From UBA8914 sp034002905 (GTDB taxonomy: Bacteria; Pseudomonadota; Alphaproteobacteria; UBA9219), in assembly GCA_034002905.1 (NCBI GenBank), contig JAVEZQ010000017.1, positions 1 through 34,863 on the forward strand: a DNA stretch of 34,863 nt. The letters are read 5' to 3'. Positions 15,057-24,216 of the stretch are shown piece by piece. The translations under genes were made by a program, and so were the position numbers. The notes below the pieces were generated by a model. It was given only the letters and a program-made list of their open reading frames with translations, searched no databases and was not told where the DNA came from. The first letter of the stretch is position 1, and each line of letters begins with the position of its first letter.

Positions 15057-17717
15057 ATGAAAACGCTTGCGGATATACGTTCGACTTTTCTCAAATTTTT
15101 CGAAGAGAATGGCCACACGGTTGTAGAAGCATCGTCACTCGTGCCCAATAACGATCCGACCTTGATGTTCACCAACTCGGGCATGGTGCAGTTCAAGAAC
15201 GTTTTCACCGGCATGGAAAAGCGGTTCTACACGCGCGCGACAACGGCCCAGAAATCGGTTCGCGCAGGCGGCAAGCATAACGACCTTGAGAATGTTGGCT
15301 ACACGGCGCGGCACCATACTTTCTTCGAGATGATGGGGAACTTTTCGTTCGGCGATTATTTCAAGGAAGAGGCGATCTATTTCGCGTGGACGCTCATCAC
15401 CAAGCATTTCGGTCTGTCCAAGGATAAGCTGCTTGTGACCGTTTATCATGACGATTATGAAGCGGCCGATCTTTGGAAAAAGATCGCAGGCTTTTCGGAT
15501 GACAAGATTATTCGTATTCCAACCGACGACAATTTTTGGCGCATGGGCGATGTTGGGCCTTGCGGCCCGTGCTCCGAGATTTTTATCGATCAAGGAGATA
15601 AGCTGCAAGGGGGCCCTCCGGGCTCGCCGGATGAAGATGGCGACCGCTTCCTTGAGTTCTGGAACCTTGTCTTTATGCAGTTTGAGGAGTCAGCTACGGG
15701 CCGCACAAATTTGCCGCGCCCCTCGATTGATACGGGCATGGGGCTGGAGCGCATGGCAGCCATCCTGCAGGGCAAGACATCGAATTATGATATCGATCTG
15801 TTCCAAAGCCTGATTGGTGCAACCGCCGACCTTGTGAAGATTGATCCTGAGGGGCCGCAAAAGCCGTCTTTCCGCGTGATCGCCGACCATTTGCGTGCGA
15901 CATCATTCCTGATTGCCGATGGCGTGATGCCCAGCAATGAAGGTCGTGGCTATGTCCTGCGTCGCATTATGCGCCGTGGCATGCGTCACGCGCATTTGTT
16001 AGGTGCCAAGGAGCCGTTGATCTATCGCTTGGTCTCTGAGTTAGTGAAGTTGATGGGTGTGGCCTATCCTGAGCTGGTGCGGGCCGAGGCTTTGATTACC
16101 GAGACGCTTAAGCTTGAAGAGTCACGCTTTAAGCAGACCTTGGATCGTGGGCTCAAGCTGCTGGATGAAGAGTCCGCCAATCTGTCGGCCGATAAGGCTC
16201 TGCCCGGTGCGGTGGCATTCAAGCTCTATGACACCTTTGGCTTCCCGCTTGATCTCACGCAGGATGTCTTGCGCGGTCGCGGTCTGAAGGTTGATGTTGC
16301 TGGCTTTGAGACGGCCATGGAAAAGCAACGCGAAGAAGCCCGCAAGAGCTGGGCCGGTTCGGGCGATGCTGGAACGTCGAAGGTCTGGTTTGAGCTTGCG
16401 GATGAGTTGGGCGGTACAGACTTCCTTGGCTATAGCACGGAAAAAGCCGAAGGGCAGATCAAGGCGATTGTTAAAGGTGGTGCGCGCGTGGACAATGCTG
16501 CGCATGGGGATGAGGTTGCAATTGTTGTGAACCAGTCACCATACTATGCTGAATCCGGCGGTCAGGTGGGCGATACAGGCACAATCAAGACGACGAGTGG
16601 TGCTGTCATTCGTATTACCGATACGCAAAAAGAAGCCGGTCGCGTTTTTGTTCATCGCGGTGTTGTTGAAAGCGGAAGCGCCAAGGTGGGGGACGAAGTC
16701 GCCCTGATCGTTGATGGCGAACGTCGCGCCGCGATCCGCGCTAATCACTCGGCTACGCATTTGCTGCATGAAGTTTTGCGTCGCTTGGTCGGCACGCATG
16801 TCGCCCAGAAGGGCTCCATGGTCTCGGAGGAGCGTTTGCGCTTTGACGTTAGCCAGCCTGTACCTATCGGTGCCGAAAAGCTTGCCGAGGTCGAGCGCGA
16901 GGTCAATCGCCTGATCCGCAAGAATACGGAAGTTGGGACGCGCCTGATGACGCCCAAGGAGGCGATGGATGCCGGTGCGATGGCGCTGTTTGGCGAAAAG
17001 TATGGCGAAGAAGTGCGTGTTGTCTCGATGGGTGGCCAAGATGAAGCTCTGGATAACCGTCACGCCTTCTCGGTCGAGCTGTGTGGCGGTACGCATGTGA
17101 AACGTACGGGTGATATTGGCGTCTTCAAGATCTTGTCGGAAAGCGCCGTGTCGGCGGGTGTGCGTCGTATTGAGGCTTTGACGGGTGCGGGTGCGCTGGC
17201 CTATTTTGTCAATCAGGAGAAGCAACTGGATGGAGTTGCCGAAGCGATGAAAGCGCCAGTGAATGAGGTCGCCGAACGTGTGGTTGTCCTTCTTGAAGAG
17301 CGCAAGAAGCTGGAGCGTGAAGTCTCCGATCTGCGCCGTCAGGTTGCGATGGGTGGTGGTGCCTCGAATGGCGCAGCGGATGAGGGGAAGCTTGTCAATG
17401 GCGTGACCTTGATCAGCCGCAGTTTGACCGATATGCCTGCAAAGGATTTGAAGCCGATGGCTGATGCTTTTAAGAGCAAGATCAAGTCTGGCGTTGTTGT
17501 GCTGGCTTCTTCCTTTGAAGGGAAGGTGTCTTTGGTGGTTGCTGTGACCGATGATTTGACAAAGACCATTAGCGCCGTTGATCTAGTGAAGGTTGGCGCA
17601 GAGGCTCTGGGCGGAAAGGGCGGCGGCGGTCGTCCCGACATGGCGCAGGCAGGCGGTACCAATCCCAATGCAATCCCGCAGGCTCTCGCGGCAATTGAAG
17701 CCAAGCTGGTATCGTAG
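15057..17717 (+). CDS. alaS: Alanyl-tRNA synthetase
   Basis: 886 residues, the full bacterial length. The class II catalytic core starts at once with RSTFLKFFEENGHTVV and PNNDPTLMFTNSGMVQFK, with MGDVGPCGPCSEIF further on. The editing domain has the zinc-type motifs HSATH and C-G-G-T-H (in VELCGGTHVKRTG), and the C-terminal DHHA1-like region ends with GGKGGGGRPDMAQAGG. The enzyme charges tRNA-Ala and hydrolyses Ser/Gly mischarged products. ATG 15057 is preceded by AAGGA at about 9 nt. An in-frame ATG at 15006 would add 17 non-conserved residues. A strong terminator follows the stop. recA, a frequent upstream neighbour in this class, is replaced here by metA. Confidence 0.97.
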   Translation: MKTLADIRSTFLKFFEENGHTVVEASSLVPNNDPTLMFTNSGMVQFKNVFTGMEKRFYTRATTAQKSVRAGGKHNDLENVGYTARHHTFFEMMGNFSFGDYFKEEAIYFAWTLITKHFGLSKDKLLVTVYHDDYEAADLWKKIAGFSDDKIIRIPTDDNFWRMGDVGPCGPCSEIFIDQGDKLQGGPPGSPDEDGDRFLEFWNLVFMQFEESATGRTNLPRPSIDTGMGLERMAAILQGKTSNYDIDLFQSLIGATADLVKIDPEGPQKPSFRVIADHLRATSFLIADGVMPSNEGRGYVLRRIMRRGMRHAHLLGAKEPLIYRLVSELVKLMGVAYPELVRAEALITETLKLEESRFKQTLDRGLKLLDEESANLSADKALPGAVAFKLYDTFGFPLDLTQDVLRGRGLKVDVAGFETAMEKQREEARKSWAGSGDAGTSKVWFELADELGGTDFLGYSTEKAEGQIKAIVKGGARVDNAAHGDEVAIVVNQSPYYAESGGQVGDTGTIKTTSGAVIRITDTQKEAGRVFVHRGVVESGSAKVGDEVALIVDGERRAAIRANHSATHLLHEVLRRLVGTHVAQKGSMVSEERLRFDVSQPVPIGAEKLAEVEREVNRLIRKNTEVGTRLMTPKEAMDAGAMALFGEKYGEEVRVVSMGGQDEALDNRHAFSVELCGGTHVKRTGDIGVFKILSESAVSAGVRRIEALTGAGALAYFVNQEKQLDGVAEAMKAPVNEVAERVVVLLEERKKLEREVSDLRRQVAMGGGASNGAADEGKLVNGVTLISRSLTDMPAKDLKPMADAFKSKIKSGVVVLASSFEGKVSLVVAVTDDLTKTISAVDLVKVGAEALGGKGGGGRPDMAQAGGTNPNAIPQALAAIEAKLVS

Positions 17718-17735
17718 TCCGTTGTAAGATCAAAT

Positions 17736-17760
17736 AAAGGGCGAGATATCCCGCCCTTTT
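17736..17760. terminator. Bidirectional Rho-independent terminator after alaS
   Basis: AAAGGGCG pairs perfectly with CGCCCTTT around a short centre containing GATATC, and is followed by T's. It ends alaS on the plus strand and can also receive the convergent minus-strand gene at 17885-18880. Confidence 0.8.
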
Positions 17761-17884
17761 GTTGTGAATGGACAGGTTATTTATATCATGTATGGCTATT
17801 CGTCACGATAGTATTAATCACGAACCGTTACTACGATTTGGTCGCAGATGTTGCCTTGTTGTGCAGGGGAGGCATAGGAAACAG

Positions 17885-18880
17885 CTAGGATGCCGTGGAG
17901 TCGGCGTCTATAGACGCTCCTTCAACGATTTTCAGGAGGCCCAGATTCCAGCTTGGAAAAATGTTTTTGTAGGCATTACATAAACGAAGGACCCAGCTTT
18001 CTGTAATAGGAAGATCGCCTTCAAGAATAGATGTCGCAAGCTGTCGATCCACGTGAATGCGATGAACGTCTTGCCGCGCTTCTGCGAGTGCATTGGCCTT
18101 GGCCAAAAAAGTATTGGGCGAAAGGGCATAGCGTTCTACGATGTTATTGGCAAGCAGGCTAATCTCATCGGGATGGAGCTTGAGTAGATGGGAGGGGGTT
18201 TCAATCGATAGAGATAAGCGGCGAAGGGCTTCGTCCGACGTCCTATCGATCAAGTCTGACGTATCAAAGGCCGCCGGAACAGAGAAGGTCTGGGACATGT
18301 GGCAAATATATTCATGCCCGCTTGCAAAAGCACCGATCGCAAGCAGATCCGCTATGACACGCGCCACGCGCGTCGATCCTGTTGCCTGTGCAACAAATAG
18401 CGTTGCTTCTGCATCCAGCCGTGCCCGATGTCGGTAAAGCCCATAAAGCTCAGCCAGCGGAGAGGGGAGGTCAGAGCGCGCGATCATGAAGTCGCGCCCA
18501 ACCAGCCGATCTGTTTCAAGGTGGTTCCTGCGGAAATGGTCAATTTCTGCTGCACTAAGAGGGAGGCTTGCCCCTGCATCCATAAAATCTTGCACAGAAT
18601 GCCCGGAAATATTGGCAACAGCCTGCCAGTCGTCTGATGTGTATTTTGACCTTTGTGTGAGAAAGTGACGACTTCTTTCAAAGGGACTCAGGATGGTTTC
18701 CGTCGTCGCGTGCTTGATGCCGTTAGGTATCGGTGACTTTGATGTCAGCCTGAATATCCATGCGACAATTTTTTGATCAGTTGTGAGTGCTGCCAAATCT
18801 TCATCAGTGTTCGCAGGTTGTGGTAGCTCATCAATGGTCTGAAGCCGCGAAAGGCCGGATTGGAGGATGGGCACGGTCAC
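17885..18880 (-). CDS. Hypothetical protein, helical, unrecognised
   Basis: 331 residues with no signal peptide or transmembrane segment, rich in helix-forming stretches. I do not recognise the family. Visible landmarks are WIFRLTSKSPIPNG near residue 41, HFRRNHLETDRLVGRDF in the middle, and RVARVIADLLAIGAFASG near 190. A 'HPDEISLLANNIVERYALSPN' region lies toward the C-terminus, followed by a long helical segment with LEGDLPITESWVLRLCNAYKN. Length, composition and codon use are like the surrounding genes, so I regard it as real. It stands alone, convergent with alaS, with a large intergenic region upstream. Alphaproteobacterial DUF2336-type helical repeat proteins came to mind, but no diagnostic motif supports that. 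Confidence 0.7.
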   Translation of the reverse strand: MTVPILQSGLSRLQTIDELPQPANTDEDLAALTTDQKIVAWIFRLTSKSPIPNGIKHATTETILSPFERSRHFLTQRSKYTSDDWQAVANISGHSVQDFMDAGASLPLSAAEIDHFRRNHLETDRLVGRDFMIARSDLPSPLAELYGLYRHRARLDAEATLFVAQATGSTRVARVIADLLAIGAFASGHEYICHMSQTFSVPAAFDTSDLIDRTSDEALRRLSLSIETPSHLLKLHPDEISLLANNIVERYALSPNTFLAKANALAEARQDVHRIHVDRQLATSILEGDLPITESWVLRLCNAYKNIFPSWNLGLLKIVEGASIDADSTAS

Positions 18881-19230
18881 CTCACACAGTAGGACATGGA
18901 CGTCTAAACGCCGAATCCCATGTTAACACAACGGTAACCCCAAATTAAGGCGAAATTTACTATAATGAAGGCGTCGTTAATAAATTGGGCTTTATTTTGA
19001 CGCCAGTTGTCGCTTTGACACATAAAGTTATGAAACCGTAATAAAGTGTTGCTTTTATATTACCATTGGTAAACTATGTCTTATAAGTTTGTTAAATAAT
19101 TTTTATAATGATTATGACGTGATTTAGGCTTGTAGAGCCTCGATGATTCAGGGGAGTAGGCAGAAGGAAGTAACTCGAAGCAAGTAATGGCAGGCTAAAA
19201 CAATAAATATCCTGTGTTTGGAGGTGCGGC
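18881..19230. other. Gene-free divergent regulatory region with a strong hairpin
   Basis: 350 bp between two divergent hypothetical genes, A+T-rich in the centre. At 18970-19004 a two-part hairpin is visible: GGCGTC/GACGCC outside and AATAAA/TTTATT inside, loop TTGGGC, with no T-tract after it. A smaller hairpin (AGGCT TGTAG AGCCT) lies near 19127-19141. The sequence just before the next gene holds GGAGGTG, a very strong ribosome-binding site. No open frame or tRNA-like fold was found. Confidence 0.5.
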
Positions 19231-19872
19231 ATGAGTGCAATAGTTTCTCCTAAGGCCCGAAGAGGGATGTTTAACAGTTGGGACGTCCCCGGCATTGCTT
19301 TTTACAGTGATAATTTTTATGCTTTTACAAAAGTCCTCCACGAAAACGCAATTGAGTTTATTCAAGCAAATGATGAAGATTTCCAGAGCGTAGCATGTCT
19401 TGCTGCGGAGGCTAAGCGTGAGTTCACGCAAAGGAAGAATTTCGAGCACGTCGTCTCCTATGCACATCACTCTTTGACCAACATGTACGATATGGCTGAT
19501 ATCAAGCAGGGGGATGGCGAGATTCTGGTTTCGGTGCGTCATACGCCAGGATTTCCGTCTCAAAAATTTCCGGCAGAGTGCAAGACAACCGTCGTAAATG
19601 GGCTTTTTGTGGATCTAATGGTCGATAAGGCTAAAGTTGATTTTACGAAGGCCAGTCATCTGGATAGGCTCACGACCCTATTGATCGACGCCATGGCGCC
19701 ATATTACGAGCAGAAACACGCTGCAAATGGACGGAGGCGTGCGATCGTGCAGTCTGTGCGTGCGCAACATTACCGCGTGCAGCAACAGCAACAACTCCTC
19801 CCGCTATTGCCCCCGCCGGAAAAGCGCAGCGGTACCAGACAGCCTGTAAGCCGGGTTCTGTCGCAACAGTAA
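19231..19872 (+). CDS. Hypothetical protein running into the rnpB 3' end
   Basis: 213 residues, no signal peptide or membrane helix, family not recognised. The first roughly 165 residues look like a compact alpha/beta domain (WDVPGIAFYSDNFYAFTKVLHENAIEFI, NMYDMADIKQGDGEILVSVRHT, LFVDLMVDKAKVDFTKASHLDRL). The tail is basic and low-complexity with a run of five glutamines and prolines. GGAGGTG sits 5 nt before the ATG, supporting expression. The last 12 or so codons (from 19835) overlap the 3' end of the minus-strand RNase P RNA, so part of the tail is written by conserved RNA sequence and is unlikely to be functional protein. The ancestral stop may have been lost. Confidence 0.65.
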   Translation: MSAIVSPKARRGMFNSWDVPGIAFYSDNFYAFTKVLHENAIEFIQANDEDFQSVACLAAEAKREFTQRKNFEHVVSYAHHSLTNMYDMADIKQGDGEILVSVRHTPGFPSQKFPAECKTTVVNGLFVDLMVDKAKVDFTKASHLDRLTTLLIDAMAPYYEQKHAANGRRRAIVQSVRAQHYRVQQQQQLLPLLPPPEKRSGTRQPVSRVLSQQ

Positions 19873-20212
19873 ACTGTTGCGGATGACCATTCATCTAGGG
19901 CGCATGTTGCCATGCGTCTCAAGCAATCAACCCGAACCATCACCGTGACGAAAACGGTTTCACCTTGCGGTGAAGTGTGGTTCCTATGCGATCTTGCTCC
20001 GGATGGGGTTTGCCCTGCCGCTTGCGTTACCGTAAGCGCGGTGTGCTCTTACCACGCCGTTTCACCCTTACCACGCCAAGCGTGGCGGTTTGTTTTCTGT
20101 GGCACTGTCCCTAAGGTCGCCCTTGCCGGACGTTATCCGGCATCCTTTCGTCTGGAGCCCGGACTTTCCTCTCCCTCTCTTGCGAGCGGCAGCGGCCATC
20201 CGGCTGTCTGGC
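19835..20212 (-). ncRNA. rnpB: RNase P RNA component
   Basis: The minus strand shows the bacterial type A RNase P RNA. Near the 5' end is GAGGAAAGTCCGGGCTC, the universally conserved CRI region, and the middle contains ACAGAAA and GGTAAGAGC. The 3' part has ACAGAACCCGGCTTACAGG. The terminal P1 helix is explicit: CCAGACAGCC at 20202-20211 (read on the minus strand) pairs with GGCTGTCTGG at 19835-19844. It is the ribozyme that removes 5' leaders from pre-tRNAs. Ends are set by P1 and could be a few bases longer. Its 3' end overlaps the convergent hypothetical gene. Confidence 0.96.
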
Positions 20213-20407
20213 TTGGCAATACTAGCAGAACTTCCTTAGATTATTAAGCTTAATTCAGCGTAATACATGGCAAAAATGATGCAGATTGGGCACATTGCCC
20301 TTATTTCCCCTGTAAAACTGAAAAAAATGCTCTCAATTTTTATAAAGAGTGCTATGCTGCGTAGGGTTTAAAACTATTAACACTGTTCCAAGTAGGGGAG
20401 ATTAAAA

Positions 20408-21475
20408 ATGAAATCACTACATTTGTTTGGTGTGGCTTTGGGCGCGTTGGCGCTGATGGCGCCTATGTCCGCTCGCGCGGAAGTACCTGCTGGCTGGTAT
20501 GTCGGTGGCAATCTCAATATGTCCTTTCAGCAAGAAGGTGATAGTAGCGTTGCTGGTGTAACAGATTCTATCGATTATGATGGCGGTTGGGGTCTTTCCG
20601 GTGATGTAGGTTATGCCTTTGGCAATGGCATCCGCACTGAAGCCGAGCTTCTCTATCGGAATGCCGATGTTGATGGCGTTTCCGGTGTGAATGCAACCAA
20701 TCCCGGTGGCACAATCCACAACAAGGCCCTGATGGGTAATGTCCTTTATGACTTTGACACGGGCACACGCTTTACGCCGTATGTCGGCGCTGGTGTCGGT
20801 GCCTCGATCGTTGATGCGGACAATATCCGTACGATCAATGGCCGTACGCTGGACGATGATCGCGTCGCTTTTGCGTATCAGGGGATTGCCGGTACAGCGG
20901 TGAAGCTTGACGGGCCATGGGACTTTACCATCGACTATCGTTACTTTGCGACACCTGACGTGAAGTTCAAAACGGACAATGGCACACGCGCTGAAACGGA
21001 AAACGCTTCGCACAACCTGATGATGGGTATCCGTTACGTGTTTGCTGAACCTGCGGCTCCGGCTCCGGCCCCAGTCCCCGTTTCTGCGGCGCCGGCTCCA
21101 AAGCCAGCCGTTGTGCAGCCACCTGTTGTCGCTCCTGTTCCTCAGAGCTACATTGTGTTCTTTGACTTCGACAAGTCTGTCTTGACGACCGAAGCCAAGA
21201 ATATCATCGCTTCTGCGGCTCAGGACTATAAGTCAGGCAAGTATGTTCGTCTCGTCGTAACGGGCCATACCGATACGATGGGCAGTGCCGCTTATAACCA
21301 AAAACTTTCCGAACGCCGCGCCAAAGCTGTTAAGGACGAGTTTGCGCGTCTGGGTGTCTCAAGTGATGTGATCGTCGCCTCTGGTGCCGGTAAGCGCCAG
21401 CTGATGGTTCCGACGGCTGACCAGATCCGTGAAGCCCAAAACCGTCGCGGCGAAATCGTTCTGCAACAGAAGTAA
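20408..21475 (+). CDS. OmpA-family outer-membrane protein (beta-barrel + OmpA domain)
   Basis: 355 residues. A signal peptide ends at ARA-E (about residue 24). An eight-strand-type barrel follows (WYVGGNLNMSF, GYAFGNGIRTEAELLYRN, FTPYVGAGVGASIVDADN, DYRYFATPDVKF, HNLMMGIRYVF). Next is a Pro/Ala-rich linker (AAPAPAPVPVSAAPAP), and a C-terminal OmpA peptidoglycan-binding domain (YIVFFDFDKSVLT, VTGHTDTMGSAAYNQKLSERR). It is a porin-like protein that anchors the outer membrane to peptidoglycan. AGGGGAG lies about 7 nt before the ATG. The gene is monocistronic, ending in a strong terminator. In this class such genes are often abundant antigens. Confidence 0.94.
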   Translation: MKSLHLFGVALGALALMAPMSARAEVPAGWYVGGNLNMSFQQEGDSSVAGVTDSIDYDGGWGLSGDVGYAFGNGIRTEAELLYRNADVDGVSGVNATNPGGTIHNKALMGNVLYDFDTGTRFTPYVGAGVGASIVDADNIRTINGRTLDDDRVAFAYQGIAGTAVKLDGPWDFTIDYRYFATPDVKFKTDNGTRAETENASHNLMMGIRYVFAEPAAPAPAPVPVSAAPAPKPAVVQPPVVAPVPQSYIVFFDFDKSVLTTEAKNIIASAAQDYKSGKYVRLVVTGHTDTMGSAAYNQKLSERRAKAVKDEFARLGVSSDVIVASGAGKRQLMVPTADQIREAQNRRGEIVLQQK

Positions 21476-21499
21476 GCTTAACGGTTAAAGCGAAAGAAG

Positions 21500-21526
21500 C
21501 GCCGCCCTTCGGGGCGGCGTTTTTTT
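21500..21526 (+). terminator. Rho-independent terminator after the OmpA-family gene
   Basis: CGCCGCCC pairs with GGGCGGCG around loop TTCG and is followed by seven T's. It is 24 bp past the stop codon. Confidence 0.92.
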
Positions 21527-21590
21527 ATGACGATGGGAAGAATTTGTGGTATTGGCACAACCAATGACAAAGCGCCTTAGGATAAAGTGA

Positions 21591-23393
21591 ATGACGCCCC
21601 TTAAGACCATACGTAATTTTGCAATTATCGCCCATATCGACCACGGGAAATCCACGCTCGCCGATCGCTTGATCGAAGCGTGTGGCGGCCTTGAGCAACG
21701 CGAGATGAAGGCTCAGATCCTCGATAGCATGGATATCGAACGCGAGCGTGGCATCACCATTAAATCCCAGACCGTGCGTTTGAAGTACACCGCCAAGGAC
21801 GGCATTACCTATCAGCTCAATCTGATGGATACGCCCGGACATGTGGACTTTGCCTATGAAGTGAGCCGTTCACTGGCGGCCTGTGAAGGATCACTCCTTG
21901 TTGTCGATGCCTCGCAAGGGGTTGAAGCCCAGACGCTCGCCAATGTTTATCAGGCGCTCGATAATAATCATGAGATTGTGCCTGTCCTGAACAAGATTGA
22001 TCTGCCCGCTGCCGATGTTGAGCGCGTTTCGCAGCAGATTGAGGATGTGATCGGGCTGGATGCCTCCGATGCCGTTAAAATCTCCGCTAAGACGGGGCTA
22101 GGCATCCATGATGTGCTTGAGGCCATCGTTCAGCGCCTTCCGTCTCCCAAGGGCGATGTCAATGCGGAAGTTAAGGCGCTGCTGGTCGATAGCTGGTACG
22201 ACCCGTATTTGGGTGTCGTCATTCTGGTGCGTGTCGTCGATGGTGTTTTGCGTAAGGGACAGAAGATCCGCTTCATGGCCACAGGGGCCACGCGCGAAAT
22301 CGATCGCGTCGGCATCTTTACACCCAAACAGGTCGAGATCAAAGAGCTAGGACCAGGTGAGGTTGGCTTCATCACGGCAGGCATCAAACAGATCAGCGAT
22401 ACGAAGGTCGGTGACACGATCACGGATGAACGCAAGCCTGCCGCAGTGCCTTTAGCAGGATTTAAGCCGTCGATTCCTGTCGTCTTCTGCGGACTTTTCC
22501 CTGTCGATGCCGCAGATTTCGAGCATTTGCGCGACTCCTTGGGTAAGCTTGCGCTGAATGATGCGAGCTTCCAATTCGAGGCGGAAAGCTCCGTCGCGCT
22601 TGGCTTCGGGTTCCGTTGCGGGTTCTTGGGCCTCTTGCATCTTGAAATTATTCAAGAACGTTTGGAGCGCGAGTTTAATCTCAACCTGATTACGACAGCG
22701 CCCTCGGTTGTTTATCATGTCTATCAGACCAACGGGACGATGGTTAAGCTGCATAATCCCGTGGATATGCCCGACCCTGTTCGGATCGACCATATCGAAG
22801 AGCCGTGGATTAAAGCAACGATCATGACGCCGGATGAGTATCTAGGCGGTATCTTGACGCTTTGTAATGACAGACGTGGCGAGCAGATCGAGTTGACCTA
22901 TGTTGGGGCACGTGCGATGGCCGTTTATCGCTTGCCGCTGAATGAAGTTGTGTTTGATTTCTATGACCGCCTAAAATCCATTACAAGAGGTTATGCGAGC
23001 TTTGACTACGCGCTTGATGAGTATCGTGAAGGCGACCTCGTCTTGATGAACATTCTTGTTAATGCCGAGCCTGTCGACGCGCTGGCCTGTATTGTTAATC
23101 GTGCAAATGCGGAGAAGAGGGGACGCATGCTGTGCGAGCGTCTCAAAGGCCTCATCCCTAAACAGCTTTTCAAGATCGCTGTTCAAGCTGCCATCGGTGG
23201 GCGGATCATCGCACGCGAGACGATTTCAGCGATGCGTAAAGACGTTACAGCCAAATGCTATGGCGGTGATATCAGCCGTAAACGCAAGCTCCTTGATAAG
23301 CAAAAAGAAGGTAAAAAGCGCATGCGCCAGTTCGGGCAGGTCGAAATTCCGCAGTCAGCCTTTATCGCCGCGCTTAAGATGGACGGGGATTGA
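21591..23393 (+). CDS. lepA: Elongation factor 4 (LepA)
   Basis: 600 residues, the standard length. The GTPase domain opens with FAIIAHIDHGKSTLADRLIE (G1 at about 14-22), then ERERGITIKSQTV (switch I), DTPGHVDF (G3) and NKIDLP (G4). Domains II, III and V follow, and the LepA-specific C-terminus contains VKISAKTG and GGDISRKRKLLDKQKEGKKR. LepA is a membrane- and ribosome-associated GTPase that affects initiation and back-translocation. AGGA is 7 nt before the ATG. The last 20 bp overlap the convergent second exonuclease III gene. Confidence 0.97.
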   Translation: MTPLKTIRNFAIIAHIDHGKSTLADRLIEACGGLEQREMKAQILDSMDIERERGITIKSQTVRLKYTAKDGITYQLNLMDTPGHVDFAYEVSRSLAACEGSLLVVDASQGVEAQTLANVYQALDNNHEIVPVLNKIDLPAADVERVSQQIEDVIGLDASDAVKISAKTGLGIHDVLEAIVQRLPSPKGDVNAEVKALLVDSWYDPYLGVVILVRVVDGVLRKGQKIRFMATGATREIDRVGIFTPKQVEIKELGPGEVGFITAGIKQISDTKVGDTITDERKPAAVPLAGFKPSIPVVFCGLFPVDAADFEHLRDSLGKLALNDASFQFEAESSVALGFGFRCGFLGLLHLEIIQERLEREFNLNLITTAPSVVYHVYQTNGTMVKLHNPVDMPDPVRIDHIEEPWIKATIMTPDEYLGGILTLCNDRRGEQIELTYVGARAMAVYRLPLNEVVFDFYDRLKSITRGYASFDYALDEYREGDLVLMNILVNAEPVDALACIVNRANAEKRGRMLCERLKGLIPKQLFKIAVQAAIGGRIIARETISAMRKDVTAKCYGGDISRKRKLLDKQKEGKKRMRQFGQVEIPQSAFIAALKMDGD

Positions 23394-24171
23394 TCTTCGT
23401 CAGGTCTAGCTCAATCAGAATGGGCGTGTGATCGGAGGCTTTTTCGAGGCCTCGCGGTTCGCGGTCAATCTCGCAGGATATGAGACAATCGGTTGCTTCA
23501 GGCGATAAGAGGAAGTGATCGATCCTGAGCCCCAAATTGCGTTGCCACGCTCCAGCCTGATAGTCCCAGAATGTGTAGGCTTCTTTAACGTGGGGATGTA
23601 GCGCCCGAAACGCCTCTGTCATACCAAGGGCAAGAATTTCACGGAAATGTTGTCGCGTCGTTAGGGCGAAGAGCGCATCACCTAGCCAACTTTGGGGATC
23701 ATAAACATCTTCTGCCTGAGGGATGACGTTGAAATCGCCGCCAAGGACAAAGGGGATTTCCTCTTCTAGGCGCTTTTTAATATGCGTTTTCAGACGTTTC
23801 ATCCATGCCAGCTTATAGTCGTACTTTTCTGTACCGACGGGATTCCCGTTCGGCAGGTAAAGCGAGGCGACGCGCACGCCCCCCACCATAGCCTCGACAT
23901 AGCGGGCCTGCGTATCTTGATTATCTCCCGGCAGAGATTCGAGGATCGACGTTGGTTCTTGCCTCGAAAGGAAGGCGACGCCGTTATAGCTTTTCTGGCC
24001 GACCACGGCGGAATGATAACCCTGCGCCTGAAACTCAAAGGAGGGGAAATCGCCAGTCTGGCACTTAATTTCCTGTAATAGAAGGATATCAGGCCGCGCC
24101 TTTTCCAGCCAGCCCAGAACGTTTGGCAGTCTCGCTCGAACAGAGTTAACATTCCAACTTGCAATTTTCAT
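23374..24171 (-). CDS. xthA: Exodeoxyribonuclease III-like AP endonuclease (copy 2)
   Basis: 265 residues of the EEP family. KIASWNVNSVRARL (N7), LLQEIKCQ (E34), YLPNGNPVG, LGGDFNVIP, LRIDHFL and the terminal SDHTPI (His248) give the full catalytic set. It is only moderately similar to the copy at 761-1549 (for example 'LPNGNPVGTEKYDYKLAW' versus 'VPAGGDLPDPALNDKF'). The loop with GxFP (TGDFPSF) and GYHSAVVGQKSYNGVA is typical of the alphaproteobacterial ExoIII clade. A TTG two codons upstream (24177) is possible, but ATG 24171 gives the family N-terminus. It is convergent with lepA, with a 20-bp overlap, and divergent from dgt. The symbol is shared with copy 1; which is the main enzyme is not evident. 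Confidence 0.92.
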   Translation of the reverse strand: MKIASWNVNSVRARLPNVLGWLEKARPDILLLQEIKCQTGDFPSFEFQAQGYHSAVVGQKSYNGVAFLSRQEPTSILESLPGDNQDTQARYVEAMVGGVRVASLYLPNGNPVGTEKYDYKLAWMKRLKTHIKKRLEEEIPFVLGGDFNVIPQAEDVYDPQSWLGDALFALTTRQHFREILALGMTEAFRALHPHVKEAYTFWDYQAGAWQRNLGLRIDHFLLSPEATDCLISCEIDREPRGLEKASDHTPILIELDLTKINPRPS

Positions 24172-24216
24172 GGCCAAAGTCTAATCAAATCATATAACTA
24201 ACAACAGTGTGCGCTT

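Noticed and set aside
16536..17225. Minus-strand frame of 229 codons
   Set aside because: Antisense shadow of alaS; the plus strand encodes the conserved editing domain in full.
19912..20247. Plus-strand frame of 111 codons
   Set aside because: Lies entirely antisense to RNase P RNA, whose conserved regions explain the sequence.
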